Of a stretch of DNA of 6,675 nt, positions 1-5,294 are shown in pieces. The notes under the pieces are model-generated. The model did no database searches and was not told the origin of the DNA. It saw only the letters and a program-made list of their open reading frames with translations. The DNA is from Rhodospirillales bacterium RIFCSPLOWO2_12_FULL_67_15 (GTDB taxonomy: Bacteria; Pseudomonadota; Alphaproteobacteria; Rhodospirillales; 2-12-FULL-67-15), in NCBI GenBank assembly GCA_001830475.1, contig MIAC01000272.1:1264-7938 (forward strand), given 5' to 3'. Both the position numbers and the translations under genes were made by a program. Within the stretch, counting starts at the first letter, position 1, and the number at the start of each line of letters is the position of its first letter.

Positions 1-253
1 TGAGGGTGAGAAGATCGAGCAGATCGTAGAGATCGCCGCCGTTCTCGACCGTAAGAGTGCCGTCGGTGTAGGCCTCGCCGAGCGCGAGGCTCGGGTTCAG
101 GAACAGCCGGCGGGGCAGGGCGGGGTCCCAAAGGCGGATGGCGAGCGAAGGCCCGGGAGCCCCGGCGAAGACGTAACGCCGTCCTTTCGCGTCGGTCAAT
201 GTCAGCGATCCGATGCGGATCAAATGCGCAAGCAGCTTCGACAACAAGAACAT
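1..253 (-). CDS. cfa: Cyclopropane-fatty-acyl-phospholipid synthase, N-terminal part (runs off left edge)
   Basis: Only the first 84 codons are present; the SAM-binding methyltransferase domain lies beyond the left edge. Enzymes of this family move a methylene group from S-adenosylmethionine to the double bond of unsaturated acyl chains in membrane phospholipid. The visible protein begins MFLLSKLLAHLIRIGSLTL and continues with a DAKGRRYVF strand. It then has IRLWDPALPRRLFLNPSLAL and GEAYTDGTLTVENGGDLYDLL, which match the N-terminal domain of alphaproteobacterial Cfa proteins (the LNP..ALGEAY.DG.L block is characteristic). The ATG at 253-251 has a GGAGG at 262-258, with a rather short 4-nt spacer. 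The gene follows rplI on the same strand after a 163-bp gap that has its own promoter-like sequence, so it is probably not simply part of the ribosomal operon. The family call is firm. It could be a Cfa-like paralogue such as a UfaA or tuberculostearate-type methyltransferase, which this fragment cannot exclude. Confidence 0.82.
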   Translation of the reverse strand, partial: MFLLSKLLAHLIRIGSLTLTDAKGRRYVFAGAPGPSLAIRLWDPALPRRLFLNPSLALGEAYTDGTLTVENGGDLYDLLDLLTL

Positions 254-349
254 GGAACCTCCACGGGTGCCACGGACGTTCTTGATCGCGAAGGTGTTTT
301 AATGTCGTTCGATACCCCAACCGGTAACGAGGGGGGCGGATCCACCGGT

Positions 350-378
350 ATTATAACCTAAATAACGGTAAGCATAAA
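350..378 (-). promoter_or_regulatory. Possible promoter for cfa
   Basis: On the minus strand there is a perfect TATAAT at 355-350. Seventeen bases upstream is TTTATG (378-373), a poor -35 that matches TTGACA at only three positions. The predicted transcription start is near 343, giving a leader of about 90 nt before the cfa ATG at 253. An exact -10 box is notable in such G+C-rich DNA, but the weak -35 keeps this tentative. An activator or a sigma factor with a different -35 preference is possible. Confidence 0.35.
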
Positions 379-412
379 ACGGCAATCCTCTCCCGCCGCC
401 GGGCGCCGAGGA
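376..412 (-). terminator. Weak hairpin after rplI, possible terminator
   Basis: Four bases after the rplI stop codon the minus-strand RNA can form TCCTC/GAGGA (412-408 with 390-386). An internal loop separates this from an inner CGCC/GGCG stem closed by a CGGC tetraloop. The downstream sequence is TTGCCGTTTT, so the T run is short and starts six bases after the stem. It may act as a partial terminator or as an mRNA 3'-end stabiliser between rplI and cfa. Confidence 0.3.
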
Positions 413-416
413 AGAG

Positions 417-1097
417 TTATTCCTTCTTCCCGGCCTTTTTCGTTTTGGGTTTGGTCTCGGCCTCGGCCTCGGGCGCGGCCGCCGCGGCCGGTTCGGCCTC
501 GTCTTTCGCTTCGCCTTCCGCGCGCGGGCCGGCGCCTTCCTCGAACAACGCTTCGGCCCGAATGCGCGCTTCCTCGCGCGCTTGCTCTTCGCTCTTCGCC
601 TGTTCGCCGTGGACGACGGCGGCGCCGGTCCTGGCCTGGATTTGCGCTTCCTCGGCCGAGCGGGCGACGTTGACCGTGACGGTCACCGCGACTTCGGGAT
701 GAAGATGAACCGGAACCTGGATCAGACCGAGCGTCTTGATCGGGATGTTGAGTTCCACCTGCTGGCGCTCGACGGCGATGCCGGCGTCCTTGATGGCGAC
801 GGCGATGTCGCGGGCGTTGACCGAGCCGTAAAGCTGACCGGCTTCGCCCGCCTGGCGGATGAGGACGACGGCGAGCCCCCGCATCTTGCCGGCGATCCGG
901 TCGGCCTCCGTCTTGCGCGCGATGTTCTGGGTCTCGAGCTGGGCGCGACGGGACTCGAACAGCTTCTTGTTCTCCTCGGTCGCCCGGAGCGCCTTCTTGC
1001 GCGGCAGCAGATAATTGCGCGCATAACCGGGCTTGACCTTCACCACCTCGCCCATCTGGCCGAGCTTGGCGACGCGTTCCAGCAGAATGACTTCCAT
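417..1097 (-). CDS. rplI: 50S ribosomal protein L9, with long charged C-terminal tail
   Basis: L9 binds 23S rRNA at the base of the L1 stalk in the large subunit and influences frame maintenance. The N-terminal rRNA-binding domain is clear: [13 protein letters not shown] opens it, and residues 13-30 carry G13, G16, V21, G24-Y25 and N28-Y29-L30 of the L9 signature. Lys34 stands where the signature usually has Gly. A long connecting helix (about 40-75) leads to the C-terminal domain (about 78-147; [14 protein letters not shown] and [11 protein letters not shown] are typical). Residues from about 148 to 226 form an extra tail, first Glu/Arg/Ala helical, then Ala/Glu-rich, ending in a Lys cluster. 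The E. coli protein is about 149 residues. The ATG at 1097 has AAGGAG at 1111-1106, 8 nt upstream. It is the last gene of the rpsF operon, 34 bp after the DUF2232 gene. Confidence 0.96.
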   Translation of the reverse strand: MEVILLERVAKLGQMGEVVKVKPGYARNYLLPRKKALRATEENKKLFESRRAQLETQNIARKTEADRIAGKMRGLAVVLIRQAGEAGQLYGSVNARDIAVAIKDAGIAVERQQVELNIPIKTLGLIQVPVHLHPEVAVTVTVNVARSAEEAQIQARTGAAVVHGEQAKSEEQAREEARIRAEALFEEGAGPRAEGEAKDEAEPAAAAAPEAEAETKPKTKKAGKKE

Positions 1098-1131
1098 CGC
1101 ACGTTCTCCTTGTAATGACTTCGCTCAAGCC

Positions 1132-2136
1132 CTAGGGCGCGTTGGATCCGGGCCGGGGACCGCCGGGAATCCTGTTTCTGATCCCGATCCAGTGTTCCAA
1201 CACGCCCACCGCCGCCACGGCCAGAAGCGCCCAAGCGGAAACGAACAGGACGACGTAAAAGCCGACGAGAAGCGCCCTCGGCTGCGGCGTTCGGCGCACC
1301 AGTCCGTGCACGACCGCAAGCCCGAGGAGGAAATGCGGGAGCGCCAGCGCCAGCGCGAGATTGCGCCCCGTATACCCCACATCCCCCGGCCCGATCAACG
1401 CCAACAAAGCCGCACCGACCAAGGCCCAGGAGAGCCAGTCCGGGAGCGTCAAGTCCGCCCAGGCCGGTTTCGGCCGGAGCGCCCGCCCGGCCCGGGTGAG
1501 GATGGCCTCGGCGGCAATCGCGTTAACCACGCCCATCGCCACCCACGAAACTCCGATCCAGCCGGGAAAAAGGCCGACCATGGTGGCGATGATCTGCACT
1601 CGGTCGGTCCCGCCGAGCATGGGGACCAGGGCGGCGAGGCCTTTTTCGATGTGTTCGGCGACGGTGGCGCGGAAGCCCTCGTCCGAGGTAAACCAGAGCG
1701 CGGCGAACGCAACCATCGCCGCCGCCAGAGCCGCGAGCCAGGCGACAATGTGCCCGTGCGGGTACCACTCGGTCGACCCCGGTATCGGACTTTCGGCCGG
1801 ACCGTTCTTCGCATCGTCCTCCGTCGGTCCGCCGACCAGAATATCCACGCCCGCGCGTTTTCCAAGCCCGAGCCAAACGACGATCAGCGAAGGAAGCGCG
1901 TGCCCGAGCGCATACAGGAGCGCGGCGGGCGCCCCGGCGAGAAGACCCGAAACCAGCGCGCCCACCCCAGCGGCGGTGAAAGCGGCGCGCAGGCCCAGCC
2001 CCAGGCCCACCAGCATCAGCGGCAGCGGACCGAGATAAATCAAAAGTATGGCGCCCGGCGCGCGGGCAAGAAACGCGAGGCCGGCGAGGGCGCTTGCCAC
2101 GCCGGCGGCCACGGCAAAAAGCAAGTCTCTGGTCAT
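1132..2136 (-). CDS. DUF2232 (YybS-like) polytopic inner-membrane protein, function unknown
   Basis: This 334-residue protein is mostly hydrophobic, with about eight likely membrane segments: roughly 5-24, 28-48, 52-75, 76-92, 128-149, 181-210, 233-250, 258-280 and/or 287-315 (boundaries by eye). The only long polar stretch is about residues 92-127, between segments. The C-terminal LEHWIGIRNR stretch and the location between rpsR and rplI fit the DUF2232 family, which sits at this place in many alphaproteobacterial S6-S18-L9 operons. Enterobacteria have priB between rpsF and rpsR instead. No catalytic motif is visible, and I do not assign a transport substrate. The ATG at 2136 lacks a recognisable Shine-Dalgarno sequence; a five-codon frame (2150-2133) ends across it as ATGA, so coupled initiation is possible. 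The gene lies 48 bp after rpsR and 34 bp before rplI. The family call is probable; function is unknown. Confidence 0.85.
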   Translation of the reverse strand: MTRDLLFAVAAGVASALAGLAFLARAPGAILLIYLGPLPLMLVGLGLGLRAAFTAAGVGALVSGLLAGAPAALLYALGHALPSLIVVWLGLGKRAGVDILVGGPTEDDAKNGPAESPIPGSTEWYPHGHIVAWLAALAAAMVAFAALWFTSDEGFRATVAEHIEKGLAALVPMLGGTDRVQIIATMVGLFPGWIGVSWVAMGVVNAIAAEAILTRAGRALRPKPAWADLTLPDWLSWALVGAALLALIGPGDVGYTGRNLALALALPHFLLGLAVVHGLVRRTPQPRALLVGFYVVLFVSAWALLAVAAVGVLEHWIGIRNRIPGGPRPGSNAP

Positions 2137-2184
2137 GACGGCTTGGTCATCGTGGCCCGGCCATGGCGGCCGAGTTATTCGGTG

Positions 2185-2436
2185 CTAGCGCACCGCGTAC
2201 GGAATCAGCGCCATGAATCGGGCCCGTTTGATGGCGGTGGCGAGTTTCCGTTGCTTTTTGGCGGAAACGGCCGTGATGCGGCTCGGCACGATCTTGCCGC
2301 GCTCGGAAATGAAGCGCATTAGAAGCCGCACGTCCTTGTAGTCGATCTTCGGAGCCTTGTCGCCGGTGAATGGGCAGCTCTTGCGCCGGCGGAAGAAAGC
2401 GCCGCCGCGCCCGCTGGGCTTGCGTGCGCCGTTCAT
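2185..2436 (-). CDS. rpsR: 30S ribosomal protein S18
   Basis: S18 pairs with S6 on the platform of the small subunit, contacting 16S rRNA. The 83-residue sequence shows the family hallmarks: [10 protein letters not shown] (14-23), IDYKDVRLL (31-39), the strongly conserved [12 protein letters not shown] (45-56), and the basic run [22 protein letters not shown] (59-80). The short N-terminal extension ([12 protein letters not shown]) is Gly/Arg-rich, as is usual outside enterobacteria. The ATG at 2436 overlaps the rpsF TGA by four bases (ATGA), and GGAGG at 2447-2443 lies 6 nt upstream inside the rpsF coding sequence. This suggests translation coupled to S6, which would favour equal output of the two binding partners. 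The gene ends with TAG, 48 bp before the DUF2232 gene. Confidence 0.98.
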   Translation of the reverse strand: MNGARKPSGRGGAFFRRRKSCPFTGDKAPKIDYKDVRLLMRFISERGKIVPSRITAVSAKKQRKLATAIKRARFMALIPYAVR

Positions 2437-2909
2437 AGGTCGCCTCCGTTGCCGACACCGGCGTCTTTGCCCGCGCCGCCTTCGTCGCCGCGGGGGCGGC
2501 GCGGCCGGTCGCGATCGCCGCGTTCGCGCTCGCCGCCGAAACGTCCGCCGAAGCGTTCGCCGCGTTCCGGGCGTTCGTCGCGCTGGTCGCGGGCGCGCAT
2601 CATGGCCGAGGGACCTTCCTCTAGCTCGTCGACCCGGACGGTCAGATAGCGGACGACGTCCTCGTTGATGCGCATCTGCCGCTCCATCTCGTGCACGGCC
2701 GCCGCCGGCCCGTCGATGTTGAGCAGCAGGTAGTGTCCCTTGCGGTTCTTCTTGATGCGAAAGGCGAGATTGCGCAGGCCCCAGTATTCGCGCTTGGTCA
2801 CCTTGCCGCCGAGGTCGGTGACGACCTTGGCGAAGGCTTCGCCCAAGGCCTCGGCCTGAGGCTGGGAGATATCCTGGCGGGCGATGAAGACGTTTTCGTA
2901 ATAAGTCAA
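2433..2909 (-). CDS. rpsF: 30S ribosomal protein S6, TTG start, Arg/Gly-rich tail
   Basis: S6 heterodimerises with S18 and binds the central domain of 16S rRNA. The start is taken as TTG at 2909-2907. From there the protein reads (M)[14 protein letters not shown], which aligns with the N-terminus of alphaproteobacterial S6, and an AAGGGG lies 9 nt upstream (2924-2919). The frame stays open upstream to an ATG near 3050, but those extra 47 residues are unlike S6 and would start at the promoter's -10 box. Core residues are about 1-103, with [27 protein letters not shown] (34-60) and [20 protein letters not shown] (75-94). Residues about 105-158 are a low-complexity Arg/Asp/Glu/Gly tail ending GNGGDL. 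Total length is 158, against about 131-135 in E. coli. It is the first gene of the rpsF-rpsR-DUF2232-rplI operon and is read divergently from fabD. Confidence 0.96.
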   Translation of the reverse strand: MTYYENVFIARQDISQPQAEALGEAFAKVVTDLGGKVTKREYWGLRNLAFRIKKNRKGHYLLLNIDGPAAAVHEMERQMRINEDVVRYLTVRVDELEEGPSAMMRARDQRDERPERGERFGGRFGGERERGDRDRPRRPRGDEGGAGKDAGVGNGGDL

Positions 2910-2918
2910 AGTTTCGGT

Positions 2919-2924
2919 CCCCTT
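2919..2924 (-). promoter_or_regulatory. Shine-Dalgarno for the rpsF TTG start
   Basis: The AAGGGG lies 9 nt upstream of TTG 2909-2907. Together with the family alignment it decides the non-ATG start of rpsF. Confidence 0.6.
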
Positions 2925-2948
2925 TCGGATTGTCTCATCCCGCTTCGG

Positions 2949-2975
2949 CTTTCCCGGGATCGGATCCGGGGAAAG
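2949..2975 (-). promoter_or_regulatory. Hairpin in the rpsF leader
   Basis: In the rpsF leader RNA the 7-base arms CTTTCCC and GGGAAAG pair perfectly. After a C/C mismatch, GGAT pairs with ATCC around a CCG loop. Outside a bulged C, a further CGG/CCG pairing (2977-2979 with 2946-2948) lengthens the stem to about 14 pairs. It lies about 40 nt upstream of the TTG start. Ribosomal protein leaders often carry structures bound by the encoded protein, and an S6:S18-binding motif with a conserved CCG is known upstream of rpsF in diverse bacteria. Whether this hairpin is that element is inference. Confidence 0.45.
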
Positions 2976-2997
2976 GCCGCGTCGTTGCGCGGGCATA

Positions 2998-3021
2998 GCC
3001 GGCCACGAGCCTAAGGCCGGC
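2998..3021 (-). promoter_or_regulatory. Second hairpin in the rpsF leader
   Basis: Perfect 7-base arms GCCGGCC and GGCCGGC flank a 10-nt loop, about 20 nt after the predicted rpsF transcription start. No T run follows, so it is not an intrinsic terminator. It may stabilise the leader or form part of an autoregulatory structure. Confidence 0.4.
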
Positions 3022-3048
3022 AAGGAGGTTAAGCGTAAGAGGGCGCGC

Positions 3049-3076
3049 ACTATACACGAAGAAACCCTTGAGACAA
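3049..3076 (-). promoter_or_regulatory. Promoter of the rpsF operon
   Basis: On the minus strand TTGTCT (3076-3071) is followed after 16 bases by TATAGT (3054-3049), a strong match to sigma70-type -35 and -10 boxes. Transcription should begin near 3042, leaving a leader of about 130 nt before rpsF. The bases after the -10 are GCGCGCCC, a G+C-rich discriminator of the kind associated with ppGpp-inhibited ribosomal promoters. That regulatory reading is inference from the sequence type. Confidence 0.65.
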
Positions 3077-3079
3077 GGG
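3065..3079. repeat. Perfect inverted repeat between divergent promoters
   Basis: CCCTTG and CAAGGG are separated by three bases (AGA on the plus strand). Both the rpsF -35 box and the fabD -35 box fall inside this 15-bp element. It could be an operator for a dimeric regulator, or a by-product of two -35 boxes packed head to head. Confidence 0.5.
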
Positions 3080-3096
3080 CAGGAGGCCGCTATCAC
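3068..3096 (+). promoter_or_regulatory. Promoter of fabD-fabG
   Basis: TTGAGA (3068-3073; five of six matches to TTGACA) is followed after 17 bases by TATCAC (3091-3096; four of six matches to TATAAT). The start would lie near 3103, about 26 nt before the fabD ATG. The -35 overlaps the divergent rpsF -35 by three bases. Confidence 0.5.
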
Positions 3097-3128
3097 TCCG
3101 CCCCGTAAAGCCTGGAAAATCACCGACC

Positions 3129-4070
3129 ATGACACGCGCATTCCTCTTTCCGGGCCAGGGCTCCCAAGCGGTCGGCATGGGCCGCGAATTGGCCGCCGCC
3201 TTCGCCCCCGCCCGCCGGGTGTTCGAGGAGGTGGACGAGGCCCTCAAGCAAAACCTCAGCCGCCTCATGTTTGAGGGGCCCGAGGCCGAACTCACGCTCA
3301 CCGAAAACGCCCAGCCCGCCCTGATGGCGGTGAGCCTCGCGGTCGTGCGCACGCTGGAGCATGAGGGCGGGCTCGATCTCGCCCGCCAGGCGGCGTTCGT
3401 CGCCGGGCACAGTCTCGGCGAATATTCCGCGCTCGCCGCCGCCGGCACCTTCGCGCTCGCGGACGCGGCCCGGCTGCTCAAGACCCGCGGCCGCGCCATG
3501 CAAGACGCGGTTCCGGTCGGCGTCGGCGCGATGGCGGCGCTGCTCGGGCTCGATCTCGCGGCCGCCCGCGCCGCCGCCGCCGAGGCCGCGCAAGGCGAGG
3601 TTTGCGACGCCGCCAACGACAACGCACCGGGCCAGGTGGTGGTGAGCGGCCACAAAACCGCAGTCGAGCGCGCGGTCGCGATCGCCAAGACCAAGGGCGC
3701 GAAGCGCGCGCTGCTGTTGCCGGTGAGCGCGCCGTTCCATTGTTCCCTGATGGCGCCAGCGGCGGAAGTCATGGTCAAGGCGCTGGCCGAGGTCCGCATG
3801 CACGCGCCCGCCGTGCCCGTCGTCGCCAACGTCACCGCCCGGCCCGCGAGCGAGATCGGGGAGATCCGACTCCGGCTCGCCGAACAGGTGACCGGGATGG
3901 TCCGCTGGCGCGAGAGCGTCGAGTTTTTGCGGGAACAAGGCGTCGCCCAGGCGGTGGAACTTGGCGCCGGCAAGGTGCTCGCCGGTCTCTGCAAGCGCAT
4001 CGCCCCCGAAATTTCCGCCTCCGGCGTCGGCGCCCCGGCCGAGGTCGAGGCGTTTCTCAGGACGCTGTAG
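3129..4070 (+). CDS. fabD: Malonyl-CoA:ACP transacylase FabD
   Basis: FabD transfers malonate from malonyl-CoA to the phosphopantetheine of acyl carrier protein in the cytoplasm, supplying the extender unit for type II fatty acid synthesis. The 313-residue length matches E. coli FabD (309). The N-terminal FPGQGSQ (7-13) supplies the oxyanion-hole Gln10. The nucleophile elbow GHSLGEYSAL (93-102) holds Ser95. Arg120, which binds the malonyl carboxylate, lies in LLKTRGRAM. His204 of the catalytic pair is in PVSAPFH. NDNAPGQVVVSG (163-174) and the VTGMVRWRESVEFL segment (254-267) are also family blocks. The MTRAFLFPGQGSQ start is at the usual family position; no good Shine-Dalgarno is visible, only GGA 12 nt upstream. 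It is first in the plus-strand operon, with fabG 33 bp downstream. Confidence 0.98.
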   Translation: MTRAFLFPGQGSQAVGMGRELAAAFAPARRVFEEVDEALKQNLSRLMFEGPEAELTLTENAQPALMAVSLAVVRTLEHEGGLDLARQAAFVAGHSLGEYSALAAAGTFALADAARLLKTRGRAMQDAVPVGVGAMAALLGLDLAAARAAAAEAAQGEVCDAANDNAPGQVVVSGHKTAVERAVAIAKTKGAKRALLLPVSAPFHCSLMAPAAEVMVKALAEVRMHAPAVPVVANVTARPASEIGEIRLRLAEQVTGMVRWRESVEFLREQGVAQAVELGAGKVLAGLCKRIAPEISASGVGAPAEVEAFLRTL

Positions 4071-4103
4071 TATATTAGGCCCGGACGGGAACGGAGTTTT
4101 TCG

Positions 4104-4841
4104 ATGTTCGATCTTCAGGGCAAGCGCGCGCTGGTGACGGGGGCCTCCGGGGGCATCGGCGGCGCGATCGCGCGCGCCCTTCACGCGCAAGGCGCGGCCG
4201 TCGGCCTCTCGGGCACCCGCGTGGATGCGCTCGAGGCGCTCGCCGCCGAACTCAAGGAGCGCGCGTACGTGCTGCCCGCCGATCTGTCCGACCCCGCCGC
4301 CGCCGACGCGCTTGTCAGGGCGGCGGAAGCGGCGCTGGGAGGCGTGGATATCCTGATCAACAATGCCGGCCTCACCCGCGACAATCTCGCGGTCAGGATG
4401 AAGGACGAGGATTGGCAGAAAGTCCTCGACGTCAACTTGACCGCCGCATTTCGCCTGAGCCGCGCCTGCCTTCGCGGCATGATGAAGAAGCGGTGGGGGC
4501 GGATCGTCTCCATCGCCTCGGTCGTCGGCGCGACCGGCAATCCGGGCCAAGCCAACTATGCCGCCTCCAAGGCCGGCCTGGTCGGGATGTCGAAGGCGCT
4601 CGCCCAAGAGGTCGCCTCGCGCAATATCACGGTCAACTGCATCGCGCCCGGGTTCATCGTCACCGCCATGACCGAGCATCTGCCCGAGGAGCGCCGACAG
4701 AAGCTCGTCGAGATCATTCCCGCCGGTCGGCTGGGCGTCGCCGCCGATGTCGCCGCCGCCGCGGTTTACCTCGCGAGCGAGGAAGCGGCCTACGTCACCG
4801 GCCAGACGCTCCACGTCAACGGCGGCATGGCCATGATTTGA
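4104..4841 (+). CDS. fabG: 3-oxoacyl-[ACP] reductase FabG
   Basis: FabG is the NADPH-dependent short-chain dehydrogenase that reduces beta-ketoacyl-ACP to (R)-3-hydroxyacyl-ACP, the first reduction of each elongation cycle. The 245 residues match the family length (E. coli 244). The Rossmann glycine motif TGASGGIG is at 12-19, and NNAG is at 86-89. The catalytic tetrad is Asn111, Ser139 (IVSIASVVG), Tyr152 and Lys156 (YAASK). The cofactor-side VNCIAPGFIVTAMT (177-190) and the C-terminal VTGQTLHVNGGMAMI (231-245) are diagnostic of FabG rather than a general SDR. A CGGAG at 4092-4096 lies 7 nt before the ATG. It follows fabD by 33 bp, so co-transcription is likely, and a terminator follows its stop directly. 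Confidence 0.98.
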   Translation: MFDLQGKRALVTGASGGIGGAIARALHAQGAAVGLSGTRVDALEALAAELKERAYVLPADLSDPAAADALVRAAEAALGGVDILINNAGLTRDNLAVRMKDEDWQKVLDVNLTAAFRLSRACLRGMMKKRWGRIVSIASVVGATGNPGQANYAASKAGLVGMSKALAQEVASRNITVNCIAPGFIVTAMTEHLPEERRQKLVEIIPAGRLGVAADVAAAAVYLASEEAAYVTGQTLHVNGGMAMI

Positions 4842-4862
4842 GGGCCGCGGGGCCCGTTTTTT
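4842..4862 (+). terminator. Rho-independent terminator after fabG
   Basis: Immediately after the fabG TGA, GGGCC (4842-4846) pairs with GGCCC (4851-4855) around a GCGG loop. One base later comes a run of six T (4857-4862). The stem is short but all G-C. It should separate fabD-fabG transcription from acpP, at least in part. Confidence 0.65.
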
Positions 4863-4870
4863 AGCCTTCT

Positions 4871-4907
4871 GTTTCCTAGCCAAGGCGGGTAAATTGTGTT
4901 AGGAAAC
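4871..4907. repeat. 8-bp inverted repeat upstream of acpP
   Basis: GTTTCCTA (4871-4878) and its exact reverse complement TAGGAAAC (4900-4907) are separated by 21 bases in the fabG-acpP gap. There is no T run after it, so it is not a terminator. It may be a pair of operator half-sites or an RNA hairpin, and the right arm overlaps a candidate -35 box. Confidence 0.45.
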
Positions 4908-4926
4908 CGCCCGCCGCGGCTAAAGT
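4899..4926 (+). promoter_or_regulatory. Tentative acpP promoter
   Basis: A separate promoter is expected because a terminator precedes this gap and ACP is needed in large amounts. The best pair I can see is TTAGGA (4899-4904), 16 bases, TAAAGT (4921-4926); both boxes are weak (three and four matches of six). Transcription would start near 4933, about 56 nt before acpP. Confidence 0.25.
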
Positions 4927-4988
4927 CACGGGCTTTTCGAGGCGCTTTCCGGAGCCGACGGCCATCAACGAATTCGAGGTCATGAATC

Positions 4989-5228
4989 ATGAGCGACGTT
5001 GCCGAACGCGTGAAAAAAATCGTTGTCGAACACCTGGGGGTCGAGGCCTCGAAGGTGGTGGAAGGGGCCCATTTCATCGAGGACCTGGGTGCCGACAGCC
5101 TCGATACCGTCGAGTTGGTCATGGCGTTCGAGGAGGAATTCGGCATCGAAATTCCCGATGACGCCGCGGAGAAGATCCAGACCATCAAGGACGCCATCGG
5201 CTTCATCCAGTCCCAGTCGAAAAAGTGA
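4989..5228 (+). CDS. acpP: Acyl carrier protein
   Basis: AcpP is the small acidic cytoplasmic carrier of acyl intermediates in fatty acid synthesis, and it also donates acyl chains to lipid A and phospholipid synthesis. The 79 residues carry the DSL motif at 36-38 within [13 protein letters not shown], with Ser37 as the phosphopantetheine site. Helix II ([18 protein letters not shown], 41-58), the surface that docks FabD, FabG and FabF, is strongly acidic. GAGGT at 4976-4980 lies 8 nt before the ATG at 4989. An ATG seven bases earlier (4982) is in another frame and is not the start. Placed between fabG and fabF as in most proteobacteria, it is probably transcribed with fabF, 66 bp downstream of its stop. 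Confidence 0.99.
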   Translation: MSDVAERVKKIVVEHLGVEASKVVEGAHFIEDLGADSLDTVELVMAFEEEFGIEIPDDAAEKIQTIKDAIGFIQSQSKK

Positions 5229-5294
5229 GCGGGTCGGGTTTATTCCGCTCCAATCCAGGTTTTGTAGATCCCGATGGGCCGCGCGCTTGATTCC

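Noticed and set aside
358..1128. A second minus-strand frame of 256 residues overlapping rplI
   Set aside because: The L9 frame is certain. This frame reads as Arg/Gly-rich noise and shares no motif with any family I know.
1033..2322. A 429-residue open frame on the plus strand opposite rplI, the DUF2232 gene and rpsR
   Set aside because: It crosses three genes of a conserved operon and translates to Arg/Gly/Pro/His-rich sequence with no domain, so it is a shadow of the minus-strand genes.
4048..4076. TATATT between fabD and fabG as a -10 box for a separate fabG promoter
   Set aside because: No acceptable -35 (AGGCGT at the 17-bp position), and the 33-bp gap fits simple co-transcription with fabD.
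3120..4883. A 587-residue open frame on the minus strand opposite fabD and fabG
   Set aside because: It mirrors two certain genes whose codons have high G+C third positions, which empties the opposite frame of stops. Its translation is low-complexity Gly/Arg/Asp/His with no family resemblance.
4982..4990. An ATG seven bases before the acpP start
   Set aside because: It is out of frame with the acyl carrier protein, and the Shine-Dalgarno at 4976-4980 would be only one base from it.
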